From assembly GCA_964547875.1 (NCBI GenBank), contig CAZJPE010000009.1:1-35019 (forward strand): 35,019 nucleotides of DNA, in the 5' to 3' direction. Below are positions 7,708-14,183 of the stretch, in pieces (the first letter of the stretch is position 1; each line of letters opens with the position of its first letter). Source of the stretch: JAUSIK01 sp964547875. Lineage in GTDB: Archaea; Nanobdellota; Nanobdellia; Pacearchaeales; GW2011-AR1. The notes under the pieces were generated by a model. The model searched no databases, was not told the origin of the DNA, and saw nothing but the letters and a program-made list of their open reading frames with translations. The position numbers were made by a program, and so were the translations under genes.

Positions 7708-7904
7708 TGGCACTATTAAAATACAAAGACATAGGAAAAATGGCTCAGAAAGACCTAGAAGAAAAGCTGAAAGAATTGAAATTCTCTTTAACAAAATCAA
7801 ATGTTACTGCAAACAAGGCAAATGCCAAAACCAAAGAAATTAAAAGGGCCATTGCACGCTTAATTACATATTTCAACTCTCAAAAGTTGAAAGCAAAGAA
7901 ATAA
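7707..7904 (+). CDS. rpl29: Ribosomal protein uL29
   Basis: A 65-residue two-helix protein at the tunnel exit. The LKYKDIGKMAQKDLEEKLKELKFSL start and the KEIKRAIARLITYFN helix are diagnostic. Length is normal; it overlaps uS3 by one base. Confidence 0.93.
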   Translation: MALLKYKDIGKMAQKDLEEKLKELKFSLTKSNVTANKANAKTKEIKRAIARLITYFNSQKLKAKK

Positions 7905-7908
7905 ACCA

Positions 7909-8208
7909 ATGGACATAGATCCCAATTTCGTTTTTCCAAACGAATCAGATGTGTTTGAAGAGATCGCTAAAAGAGAGCAGCACATCAAGGTTACGACAGA
8001 CAAGCGGCGTTATGGCAAGGTCATAACCCTAGTTAGCGGCTTAAGCAAGAGCTTAGACATCAAGTCAATTGCAAAAGCCCTGAAGGAGAAGCTTGCCTGC
8101 GGTGGCACCATTAAAGATGGCGTCATAGAGCTTCAAGGAGATCACAAGAAGCAAGTAAGGCCCATACTCGCGAAGTTAGGCTTTTCTGCAGACTCAATAA
8201 GCGATTAA
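7909..8208 (+). CDS. Translation initiation factor aIF1 (SUI1/YciH family)
   Basis: A 99-residue SUI1-fold factor that promotes start-codon selection on the 30S subunit. It shows the family segments (RRYGKVITLVSGL, KALKEKLACGGTIKDGVIELQGDH and the closing LAKLGF). It sits at its normal archaeal place after uL29. In many archaea the RNase P subunit Rpp29 gene follows; here the next 42 nt contain no gene and uS17 comes next. Base composition is slightly richer in GC than its neighbours. Confidence 0.93.
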   Translation: MDIDPNFVFPNESDVFEEIAKREQHIKVTTDKRRYGKVITLVSGLSKSLDIKSIAKALKEKLACGGTIKDGVIELQGDHKKQVRPILAKLGFSADSISD

Positions 8209-8250
8209 ATCAAGCACATAAAAAGAGAGAAATGGAAAGTGTAGAGGAAC

Positions 8251-8547
8251 ATGACAGAAAATAAAGGAAAACACGAGAAAGTAAAAAGTCTAGCTGTGCG
8301 AGGAAGGATTTTCAAAGGACATGTAATAAAAAAGTTCCCAACAAGAGCAGTAATTGAATTTGAAAGAATAGTCTATGTTCCAAAATATGAGCGCTATTAC
8401 AAGAAAAAAACAAAATTGCATGCACGCATCCCAGAAAACATGGATGTAAATATAGGGGATTTTATAAAAGTCCAGGAATGCAGGCCATTAAGCAAAATTA
8501 TCCATTTCATAGTTACTGAAAAACTAAAATCCAAGGAAACGAAATGA
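8251..8547 (+). CDS. rps17: Ribosomal protein uS17
   Basis: A 98-residue OB-fold 30S protein. The RGRIFKGHVIKKFPTRAVIEFERI strands and the RIPENMDVNIGDFIKVQECRPLSKI core (quoted in part) are typical of archaeal uS17. A GAGG a few bases upstream of the ATG may serve as ribosome binding site. Its stop overlaps the uL14 start by ATGA. Confidence 0.95.
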   Translation: MTENKGKHEKVKSLAVRGRIFKGHVIKKFPTRAVIEFERIVYVPKYERYYKKKTKLHARIPENMDVNIGDFIKVQECRPLSKIIHFIVTEKLKSKETK

Positions 8548-8945
8548 AAGCAATAAACGCTCGAGTTACAAGAGGACTGCATATTGGAAGCTATTTATTA
8601 GCATCAGATAATAGCGGGGCAAGAATAGTAAAAATAACCTCTGTCAAGCACGGAAAAACAAAAAAAGGAAGGCAGCAATATGCAAAACTATCTGATTGGG
8701 TGAAGGTATCTGTAAGAGAAGGCAAGCCCGACATGAAAGGAGTTGTTTTTGATGCAGTAGTTATAAGGCAGAGAAAGTCTTACAGAAGAAAAACAGGCGA
8801 GCGGGTTTGTTTTGAAGATAACGCAGTAGCTCTTCTCAAAGATGAAAAAGGCAATCCAAAAGGCACGCAGATAAGAGGCCCTGTGGCAAGAGAAGTTCAG
8901 GAGCGCTGGCCCTCTGTAGCTAAAATCGCGCAATTTGTTCTTTAA
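8544..8945 (+). CDS. rpl14: Ribosomal protein uL14
   Basis: A 133-residue 50S protein at the subunit interface. Key segments are ASDNSGARIVKITSVK, VVIRQRKSYRRKTGERVCFEDNA (quoted in part) and GTQIRGPVAREVQERWPSVAKIA. Length is the archaeal norm (about 132). It overlaps uS17 and sits 1 nt before uL24. Confidence 0.97.
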   Translation: MKAINARVTRGLHIGSYLLASDNSGARIVKITSVKHGKTKKGRQQYAKLSDWVKVSVREGKPDMKGVVFDAVVIRQRKSYRRKTGERVCFEDNAVALLKDEKGNPKGTQIRGPVAREVQERWPSVAKIAQFVL

Positions 8946-8946
8946 A

Positions 8947-9360
8947 ATGAAAAAGAAATTCTCCACACATTGGCTTTCCAGCAGGCTTCCAAGGAAGCAG
9001 AGAAAATATCTAGCAAATGCTCTCTTGCATCTCAGGCATAAATTCTTGAACTCTCCATTATCAAAATCCCTAAGAGAAAAATACAAGAAAAGAAATCTTC
9101 CAGTGAGAAAAGGCGACGAAGTATTGGTAATGCGGGGCGCTTTCAGGAAGAAAAAAGCAAAAGTCAGCTCAATAAACTTGAAAAGAAGCAGGGTCATCTT
9201 GGAAAACATATATAGGGCAAAAAAAGACGGCTCAAAAGTAAATGTTTATTTTCATCCAAGCAAGCTGCAAATTCATTCTTTGAATTTGGACGACAAGCAC
9301 AGATTGACGGCGTTGAATAGAAATAAAGCAGGCAAAGAAACAGCAGAAAAATCAAAGTAA
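8947..9360 (+). CDS. rpl24: Ribosomal protein uL24
   Basis: A 137-residue KOW-domain protein, one of the assembly initiators of the 50S subunit. It begins MKKKFSTHWLSSRLPRKQRK, with the KOW motif at VRKGDEVLVMRGAFRKKKAKV. The start at 8947 was preferred over an in-frame ATG at 8935 lying inside uL14. It is the last ribosomal gene before the DGR insertion; eS4 normally follows directly. Confidence 0.95.
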   Translation: MKKKFSTHWLSSRLPRKQRKYLANALLHLRHKFLNSPLSKSLREKYKKRNLPVRKGDEVLVMRGAFRKKKAKVSSINLKRSRVILENIYRAKKDGSKVNVYFHPSKLQIHSLNLDDKHRLTALNRNKAGKETAEKSK

Positions 9361-9396
9361 AATTACAATTAACTATTTAGTAGTTACAATAGTAAG

Positions 9397-9405
9397 ATTT
9401 AAATA
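9397..9405 (+). promoter_or_regulatory. TATA box of the DGR target gene
   Basis: ATTTAAATA is centred about 26 nt upstream of the ATG at 9427, ideal for a leaderless archaeal mRNA. The target gene is therefore likely transcribed on its own as well as by read-through from the ribosomal operon. Confidence 0.6.
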
Positions 9406-9426
9406 GTCCCCAAATTATGAAGATTT

Positions 9427-10206
9427 ATGGCAAAACAATATCCAAGTGTTCAAAGGGGATTCACGAGCATAGACATAAATGAAAATATATCCTTTGCTTA
9501 TCCATTTGCAGGCCCAAATGATTATAGAAGTCTTGCAAAAAAAATATTAAGCAATAAAACAGCAAAAATGTCTCTTCCAAATGGAGAACAAACATCGTAT
9601 TTACTTCTTCCTGTTTACTGCGGCCCTGAAGAATTCCAAAATAAATCAGAAGCGATAGAATTAAGATTTTCAACGATGATGCCAAGATATCTTTATATTT
9701 TCCAAAGAAATTTCTGGATTCCTGAAAAATATCATTCTGCTCATGGCGTTTTCGTCGTTTACGATGAAAACGGAGTTGGAACAAGCGAAGAATTAGACAT
9801 AGGAGAACTAGAAAGAGCACTAAAAGGCGGAAGAAAATTAAATAACGGAATAAGATTTAGCGAAGATGAAAAAATAGGATTTGCGCCAAGAAATACTTAT
9901 AAGGAAGGAGAAATGAGCGCAGAAAAATTCGCAAATGATGGATTTATTATTGTCAGCAACAAAGAACAAGGAGCAAGAAATTTAGCAGAAGTTTCTCAAT
10001 CAAAATATTTCCGAAATAAAGCTCCAAGATCATGGATTGTAAATCCTGATAAAGAAACTATTCAGACAGTTCCCGCGGTTGGCGACGACAGGTATTGGGG
10101 CGGCAGCGGGCTTATCTTCGATGGCAGCTGCCGCGGTGGCTACGGGGGCGGTTGCGCGTCTGGGGTATTAGTTAGTGGCGAAGCCACTCGCAAAATTTTA
10201 GAATGA
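9427..10206 (+). CDS. DGR target protein carrying the variable repeat
   Basis: A 259-residue protein with no signal peptide or membrane segment. The body (residues 1-210) is not from a family I can name; it contains LLLPVYCGPEEF, a YLYIFQRNFWIPEKYHSAHG stretch and KAPRSWIVNPDKETIQ. The C-terminus, residues 216-247, is the variable repeat, a placement and size typical of DGR targets with a C-type-lectin-like fold (fold inferred, not proven). In the present allele this segment is very rich in glycine (11 of 30 residues). It has its own TATA box. Its role would be ligand binding by a diversified surface, but the ligand is unknown. Confidence 0.85.
   Translation: MAKQYPSVQRGFTSIDINENISFAYPFAGPNDYRSLAKKILSNKTAKMSLPNGEQTSYLLLPVYCGPEEFQNKSEAIELRFSTMMPRYLYIFQRNFWIPEKYHSAHGVFVVYDENGVGTSEELDIGELERALKGGRKLNNGIRFSEDEKIGFAPRNTYKEGEMSAEKFANDGFIIVSNKEQGARNLAEVSQSKYFRNKAPRSWIVNPDKETIQTVPAVGDDRYWGGSGLIFDGSCRGGYGGGCASGVLVSGEATRKILE
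10073..10167 (+). repeat. DGR variable repeat (VR)
   Basis: This 95-bp segment aligns without gaps to the template repeat at 10383-10477 (constant offset 310). I count 21 mismatches: 18 are A in the template to G here and 3 are A to T. All 64 non-adenine template positions are identical. Adenine-only substitution is the hallmark of DGR mutagenic homing. The mutated positions are mostly first and second bases of AAY codons. The 3' end of the match (GGTTGCGCGTCT) is an invariant GC-rich stretch, the place expected for the initiation-of-mutagenic-homing site. Confidence 0.95.
10174..10188 (+). promoter_or_regulatory. Hairpin/cruciform just downstream of VR
   Basis: AGTGGC-GAA-GCCACT is a perfect 6-bp stem with a 3-nt loop, starting 7 nt after the end of the VR match and still inside the target gene. 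In studied DGRs a hairpin or cruciform a few nt after VR promotes target recognition in homing; position and size fit, so that role is inferred here. Confidence 0.65.
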
Positions 10207-10382
10207 TTTATTAACTCTCAATCTTATTTATTCTTGTCTTAGCGAGGAGCTAGGGCTACACGTTAATTTACTAGAGCATTATTTTATTTATTTTATGCCA
10301 TGAAATACAGAAATTCCTTACGAGGAATTTCAGTGAGAAAACTGAAAAGTTTTTGAATTGGTAAATTAGCTACATAACTGGG
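10207..10382 (+). other. Non-coding spacer between DGR target gene and template repeat
   Basis: No accessory (avd-like) ORF is present in the 176 nt. The stretch is AT-rich and holds two overlapping hairpins: GAAATTCCT/AGGAATTTC with loop TACG (10310-10331, 9 bp), and TTTCAGT/ACTGAAA with a 6-nt loop (10328-10347, 7 bp). They share bases 10328-10331, so they exclude each other. They may belong to the template RNA's 5' part. Confidence 0.5.
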
Positions 10383-10477
10383 CCGCGGTTGGCGACAACA
10401 GGAATTGGAACGACAACAGGCTTAACTTCAATGGCAACTACCACGATGACAACAGGAACGGTTGCGCGTCTGAAATA
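10383..10477 (+). repeat. DGR template repeat (TR)
   Basis: Non-coding copy of the VR, containing 31 adenines in 95 bp, of which 21 differ in the VR. Read in the VR frame it encodes VGDNRNWNDNRLNF then NGNYHDDNRNGCAS, with seven AAC and two AAT codons, the codon choice usual for DGR templates because adenine mutation of AAY cannot make a stop codon. It lies between the target gene and the reverse transcriptase remnant, 29 nt upstream of the latter's ATG. Confidence 0.95.
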
Positions 10478-10506
10478 GCTCTAACTCCTAAGACCTTTTT
10501 ATTAAT

Positions 10507-11089
10507 ATGGAAAATAATAATTTTTATCCTGAAATTTATAATCTCTCCAATTTAATCCTTGCTTGGAGAAGAGCAAGAAAAGGAAAGACAAAGAAAGTAT
10601 ATGTTTTGGAATTTGAAAATAAAATAACTGAAAATCTGCTTAAATTATACCATGAACTAAAATCTGAAAAATATCAGCCAAAATCCCTAGTAACATTTAT
10701 CTTACGAGACCCCCAAACTCGTAAAATTTCAAAATCTGCTTTTAGAGACAGAATTGTGCATCATGCTTTAGTTAGAATAATTGAGCCAATTTTTGATAAA
10801 ACTTTTATTTATGATAATTGCGCAAATAGAATAGGAAAAGGAACGCTTTTTACATTAAAAAGATTTGATTTATTCAAAAGAAAAGTTACAAATAATCTGA
10901 AATCAGAAGCTTTCTGCCTTAAAGCAGACATAAAGCACTATTTTCAAGATTAAAAAATATAAGAATGAAGAAATCTCTAAAGAAAAGCTTCTTGAGAGTT
11001 TTCAAGGTTGATAGGCATATGCAAAATGGGCAGACTCTTTTAAACTAAGAAAAGATATAGTCAAGAAAATATATTCTACCAAGCAATAA
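10507..11089 (+). pseudogene. DGR-type reverse transcriptase, internally deleted
   Basis: The first frame (10507-10953, 148 residues) has the DGR reverse transcriptase N-terminus: a YPEIYNLSNLILAWRRARKG start, FRDRIVHHALVRIIEPIFDK, YDNCANRIGKGT and finally LKADIKHYFQD, which carries the motif-A aspartate. It then stops. A second frame from about 10943 to 11089 reads IKKYKNEEISKEKLLESFQG, two stop codons (TGA TAG at 11009-11014), then AYAKWADSFKLRKDIVKKIY, which is the C-terminal end of such enzymes. The catalytic core between, including the YxDD box, is missing. The protein cannot be an active polymerase as it stands. Confidence 0.85.
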
Positions 11090-11130
11090 GATTTATGCCT
11101 TCAACTTTCATTTTGAAAAATTAGCTAGAT

Positions 11131-11155
11131 TAAAGATTTGCGAGGCAAATCTTTA
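11131..11155 (+). other. 11-bp palindromic hairpin downstream of the RT remnant
   Basis: TAAAGATTTGC-GAG-GCAAATCTTTA is a perfect 11-bp stem with a 3-nt loop in the non-coding gap after the RT remnant. The 3' arm merges into a TATA-like CTTTATAAG (11151-11159). It could be an RNA processing or termination structure, or mark the DGR boundary. Confidence 0.6.
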
Positions 11156-11159
11156 TAAG
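11151..11159 (+). promoter_or_regulatory. Possible TATA box restarting transcription before eS4
   Basis: CTTTATAAG would place a start near 11180, giving a leader of about 60 nt before the eS4 ATG. It may compensate for the DGR insertion separating eS4 and the downstream genes from the operon promoter. Weak evidence: one motif only. Confidence 0.35.
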
Positions 11160-11171
11160 CCTCATTTTTCC

Positions 11172-11191
11172 TTCAACTCGTAAGAGTTGAA
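11172..11191 (+). other. 8-bp hairpin with GTAA loop upstream of eS4
   Basis: TTCAACTC-GTAA-GAGTTGAA is a perfect 8-bp stem closed by a GNRA-type loop. It is followed by a second, weaker stem (GCGGAC/GTCTGC with one G-T pair, about 11199-11214). Together they could form a structured eS4 leader or the right end of the DGR. Confidence 0.5.
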
Positions 11192-11242
11192 TGGCGCAGC
11201 GGACTTTTGTCTGCCGTGTTTGCCTCAATTAATAGGATTAAA

Positions 11243-11863
11243 ATGCATCTCAAAAGGCAGAGCGCAATAACAAAATTGCCAATACCGAGAAAAGGAACAA
11301 AATTCATAGCAAGGGCTTCCTCAAATTTGAATAATTCCGTGCCTGTTGTTATAGCGCTAAGGGACATATTAAAGCTGGCAAATACAGCATCAGAAGTAAA
11401 AAAAATGATTGCTCAAAAATTTCTAAAAATCAACAGCAGGATAGTAAAAGACTCAAAGGAAAGCATCTCTCTTTTTAATATCCTTGAGGCAGACAAGCCA
11501 TACAGGCTGATACTTCTCCCAACTGGAAAATTCTCATTTGAAGAAGTTAAAGATAAAGATAGGCTTTGCAAAGTAATGAACAAAACACTTATCAAAAATA
11601 ATAATATCCAGCTAAATCTTCATGACGGCTCAAATGCAATATCAAAAGATTCAATCTCTGTCGGAGATTCTATTTATCTAGATGCAACTGGGAAAATAAA
11701 AAAGCATGTCTCATTGGAAAAAGGAAAGAACATCGCAGTAATCTCTGGAAAATATACAGGGCTTAAAGGCAAGATACAATCAAAAGAAGGAAATAATATT
11801 CACATACTATTGGAAAATGAAAAATCAACAACCTTAAATAAAAGCCAGGTAATCGCACTATGA
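11243..11863 (+). CDS. rps4e: Ribosomal protein eS4
   Basis: A 206-residue archaeal/eukaryotic 30S protein. The start at 11243 (MHLKRQSAITKLPIPRKGTK) is the family N-terminus; the in-frame extension to 11207 is not conserved sequence. An S4-like domain (ILKLANTASEVKKMIAQKF) is followed by the central eS4 domain (SISVGDSIYLD) and a KOW-like stretch (ISGKYTGLKGKI). It overlaps uL5 by ATGA. It resumes the operon after the DGR. Confidence 0.94.
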   Translation: MHLKRQSAITKLPIPRKGTKFIARASSNLNNSVPVVIALRDILKLANTASEVKKMIAQKFLKINSRIVKDSKESISLFNILEADKPYRLILLPTGKFSFEEVKDKDRLCKVMNKTLIKNNNIQLNLHDGSNAISKDSISVGDSIYLDATGKIKKHVSLEKGKNIAVISGKYTGLKGKIQSKEGNNIHILLENEKSTTLNKSQVIAL

Positions 11864-12381
11864 TGCAGGAAACAATATTAAAAGAAAATCCAATGAGAAG
11901 AATAAAAATCAGCAAGGTTTTGCTTAGCTGCGGCGCTACTGACAAGAATCTTGAGAAAGCAAAAAAGTTGCTAGAGCTGATTTCTGGAAAAAAAGCACAG
12001 ATAATCGCTTCAAGAAAAAGAATCCCTGCCTTCGATGTCCGCCCAGGGCTTGAAGTTGGAACGCGCGTGACATTAAGAGACGAAGATGCAATTCAATTAT
12101 TGAAAAGGCTCCTTGAATCAATTAATAACGCCATTATAATAGAACAGGTGTCAGACAATCATTTCTCATTCGGCTTAAAAGAATACATAGAAATTCCGGG
12201 AATTGAATACCAAAGGGATATTGGCACTCGCGGTTTAAACGTCACAGTCGTATTCTCCCGCCCAGGCGTCAGGGTAAAATTAAAGAAGCTCAAGACAGGA
12301 AAACTGCCGCGCAGGCAGCACGTTTCTCCTGAAGAAATAATTAAATTTATGGAAGACAACTTCCAGACAAAATTCATATAA
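11860..12381 (+). CDS. rpl5: Ribosomal protein uL5
   Basis: A 173-residue 50S central-protuberance protein that binds 5S rRNA. The archaeal start NPMRRIKISKVLLSCG is clear, as are RKRIPAFDVRPGLEVGTRVTLR and the IPGIEYQRDIGTRGLNVTVV segment. The start at 11860 gives an ATGA overlap with eS4; ATG 11863 is an alternative. Confidence 0.96.
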   Translation: MMQETILKENPMRRIKISKVLLSCGATDKNLEKAKKLLELISGKKAQIIASRKRIPAFDVRPGLEVGTRVTLRDEDAIQLLKRLLESINNAIIIEQVSDNHFSFGLKEYIEIPGIEYQRDIGTRGLNVTVVFSRPGVRVKLKKLKTGKLPRRQHVSPEEIIKFMEDNFQTKFI

Positions 12382-12382
12382 A

Positions 12383-12796
12383 ATGACAGCAAAAGCAAAA
12401 TTAGAAAAATTAGTTGTAGGAAAGAAATATTTAGTTGGCCCTGAAAGGGAAGAGATGTTTTGTTATAAAGGGCCCTTTAGCGACATGCATTATTTTATTA
12501 ATTGGCATATGGAAGTTGGCGGGGAAATAGAACTTATCTGCATTAAATCAGAAGATATTTCTTTTGATAAAGATTATATAGAAGATAAAAGTGGAAAATA
12601 TCTTGGTAAGGTAGTTAAAAGTCCAAAGCTTTTAGTTAGAAAAGGCCAGCAGAATCAATTAGCAAACCTATTTGAAAGAGCAGTTAAAATTATTGAAGGA
12701 AAGATTAAAGGAGATTCAGCAGAATATGAAATAGAAAAATTACATGAATTATTACTTTATACAGAATTAAGTAAAACATTAGAGAGTACAATATGA
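12383..12796 (+). CDS. Unknown 137-residue protein inserted between uL5 and uS14
   Basis: No family recognised. The N-terminal half has a strand pattern like a small beta barrel (LVVGKKYLVGPEREEMFCYKG ... GGEIELICI, quoted in parts). The C-terminal half (from about residue 85) is a predicted helical hairpin rich in Glu/Lys. It begins 1 nt after uL5 and overlaps uS14 by ATGA, so it is probably co-translated. No catalytic motif seen. Confidence 0.72.
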   Translation: MTAKAKLEKLVVGKKYLVGPEREEMFCYKGPFSDMHYFINWHMEVGGEIELICIKSEDISFDKDYIEDKSGKYLGKVVKSPKLLVRKGQQNQLANLFERAVKIIEGKIKGDSAEYEIEKLHELLLYTELSKTLESTI

Positions 12797-13023
12797 CAGC
12801 AAGCGATTGGAATAAATTATTGAAGCAGTTGAAAAGCAAGCCAGTAATTGCGCAGAGATTCCTGAAATATTCAAAGCCAAAAGACAGAAAGACAGGCATC
12901 GCGAAAAAGAAATGCGAGCGATGCGGAAGATTTGGCGCGCATCTTAGTCAGTATAATCTAAACCTCTGTCGCCAGTGTTTTCGAGAAATAGCAGAAGAGA
13001 TTGGCTTCAAAAAATATAGTTAG
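12793..13023 (+). CDS. rps14: Ribosomal protein uS14, zinc-binding
   Basis: A 76-residue 30S head protein. The zinc site is complete: C41 and C44 (KKCERCGRFG), C59 and C62 (LCRQCFREIA). Archaeal uS14 is normally 50-55 residues; this one has about 25 extra residues at the N-terminus. An alternative later start is not obvious, and the ATGA overlap supports this one. Confidence 0.95.
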   Translation: MTASDWNKLLKQLKSKPVIAQRFLKYSKPKDRKTGIAKKKCERCGRFGAHLSQYNLNLCRQCFREIAEEIGFKKYS

Positions 13024-13032
13024 GACTAAAAA

Positions 13033-13263
13033 ATGTTGAAAAAATATGAAATACAACAAACTAGAGAAAGAAAAAGATTTAATAAAGAAATGTCTAAAAT
13101 TGAATATTATGGGCGAAATGCTATTCCAGATTGTGATAGAAAATACATTCTAGCATATATTGAGCATTGTAGAAAAGCATATAGGACAGAAGAATCAGTA
13201 CAAGCAAATACATTGGAAAGAATTATTATAAGATTAGAAAAAATAGTCAGGGGTTTAAAATAA
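13033..13263 (+). CDS. Unknown 76-residue protein inserted between uS14 and uS8
   Basis: A small, strongly charged and mostly helical protein (starts MLKKYEIQQTRERKRFNKEM, ends ERIIIRLEKIVRGLK). No domain or motif recognised. It sits 9 nt after uS14 and 1 nt before uS8, in the same direction, so it is an operon member. The ribosome or rRNA may be its partner, but only context suggests this. Confidence 0.65.
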   Translation: MLKKYEIQQTRERKRFNKEMSKIEYYGRNAIPDCDRKYILAYIEHCRKAYRTEESVQANTLERIIIRLEKIVRGLK

Positions 13264-13264
13264 A

Positions 13265-13639
13265 ATGTCACAAGATGTTGTTGCAGACGCGTTAAATCAG
13301 ATAATGAATGCCAAGAGGGCAAGAAAAACTAGTTTGGAACTAAATTATTACTCAAAATTTTTAATTTCAGTTCTCGCTCTGGCAAAATTAAAAGGCTATA
13401 TTAAAGATTACAAGCATGGCAAGAAAGCATTAAAGATAGAAATCGGCAGGCTTAACGAGTGCAATGCTATAAAGCCCCGCTTTAACATTACAATAGAAGA
13501 AATTGAAAAATATGAAAGGCGCTATCTTCCAGCACAAGCGCTTGGTATGCTAATAATTTCAACATCACAAGGCTTGATGACAAACCAAACAGCTAAAGAG
13601 AAAAATATTGGAGGGAGCTTAATAGCCTATATGTTCTAA
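13265..13639 (+). CDS. rps8: Ribosomal protein uS8
   Basis: A 124-residue 30S platform protein that binds helix 21 of 16S rRNA. It has DALNQIMNAKRARKTSLEL at the start, the archaeal IKPRFNI strand and the C-terminal ISTSQGLMTNQTAKEKNIGG loop that contacts RNA. Length is close to the archaeal norm of 130. Confidence 0.96.
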   Translation: MSQDVVADALNQIMNAKRARKTSLELNYYSKFLISVLALAKLKGYIKDYKHGKKALKIEIGRLNECNAIKPRFNITIEEIEKYERRYLPAQALGMLIISTSQGLMTNQTAKEKNIGGSLIAYMF

Positions 13640-13640
13640 A

Positions 13641-14183
13641 ATGAAAAGATTAATTGAAGAAAAAATTGAAATTCCCCATGGTTTTGTTTGTAAATATGAA
13701 AATAAAATATTTTCTTGCAAAAAAGATTCTGTAGAATCATTGAGAAAGATAGACGTTCCCAATATAGAAATATCTATTGAGAATAATAAAATATATTTTA
13801 GATGTAAGAGAGCAACTAAAAAAGAAAAGAAAATTGTAAATTCTTTCATTAAACATATAAATAACTTCTTCCAGGGCTTAAATGAGAAATTTGTTTATAA
13901 GCTTGAATTATGCAATGTCCATTTTCCCATGACATTAAAAATAGACAAAGACATGTTAATTATTAACAATTTTCTTGGAGAAAAAACTCCCCGCCATGCC
14001 CGAATTCTTTCAAATGTAGATGTTCAAATTAAAGGCCAGTCAATATCGCTCTCGTCCTTTGATAAAGAAGCCGCAGGTCAGACTGCAGGCAATATAGAAT
14101 CAGCCACTAAAGTCAGAAATAGAGACAGGCGAATTTTCCAAGACGGCATATACATCGTATCAAAGCCAGGAGATGAAAAATGA
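13641..14183 (+). CDS. rpl6: Ribosomal protein uL6
   Basis: A 180-residue protein near the factor-binding site. Two similar domains are seen: an N-terminal one starting EEKIEIPHGFVCK and a C-terminal one ending with the signature ESATKVRNRDRRIFQDGIYI. Its stop overlaps the next ORF by ATGA. Confidence 0.95.
   Translation: MKRLIEEKIEIPHGFVCKYENKIFSCKKDSVESLRKIDVPNIEISIENNKIYFRCKRATKKEKKIVNSFIKHINNFFQGLNEKFVYKLELCNVHFPMTLKIDKDMLIINNFLGEKTPRHARILSNVDVQIKGQSISLSSFDKEAAGQTAGNIESATKVRNRDRRIFQDGIYIVSKPGDEK

Noticed and set aside
10240..10252. TAGC/GCTA mini-hairpin after the DGR target gene
   Set aside because: Only 4 bp; not distinguishable from chance.
10073..10477. VR/TR pair as an ordinary tandem duplication
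   Set aside because: All 21 differences fall on template adenines and none elsewhere; random drift would spread over all bases.
10943..11089. RT C-terminal region read through by stop-codon recoding or frameshifting
   Set aside because: Both TGA and TAG occur back to back, the frame differs from the N-terminal part, and the region between motif A and the C-terminus is physically absent, so recoding would not restore an enzyme.
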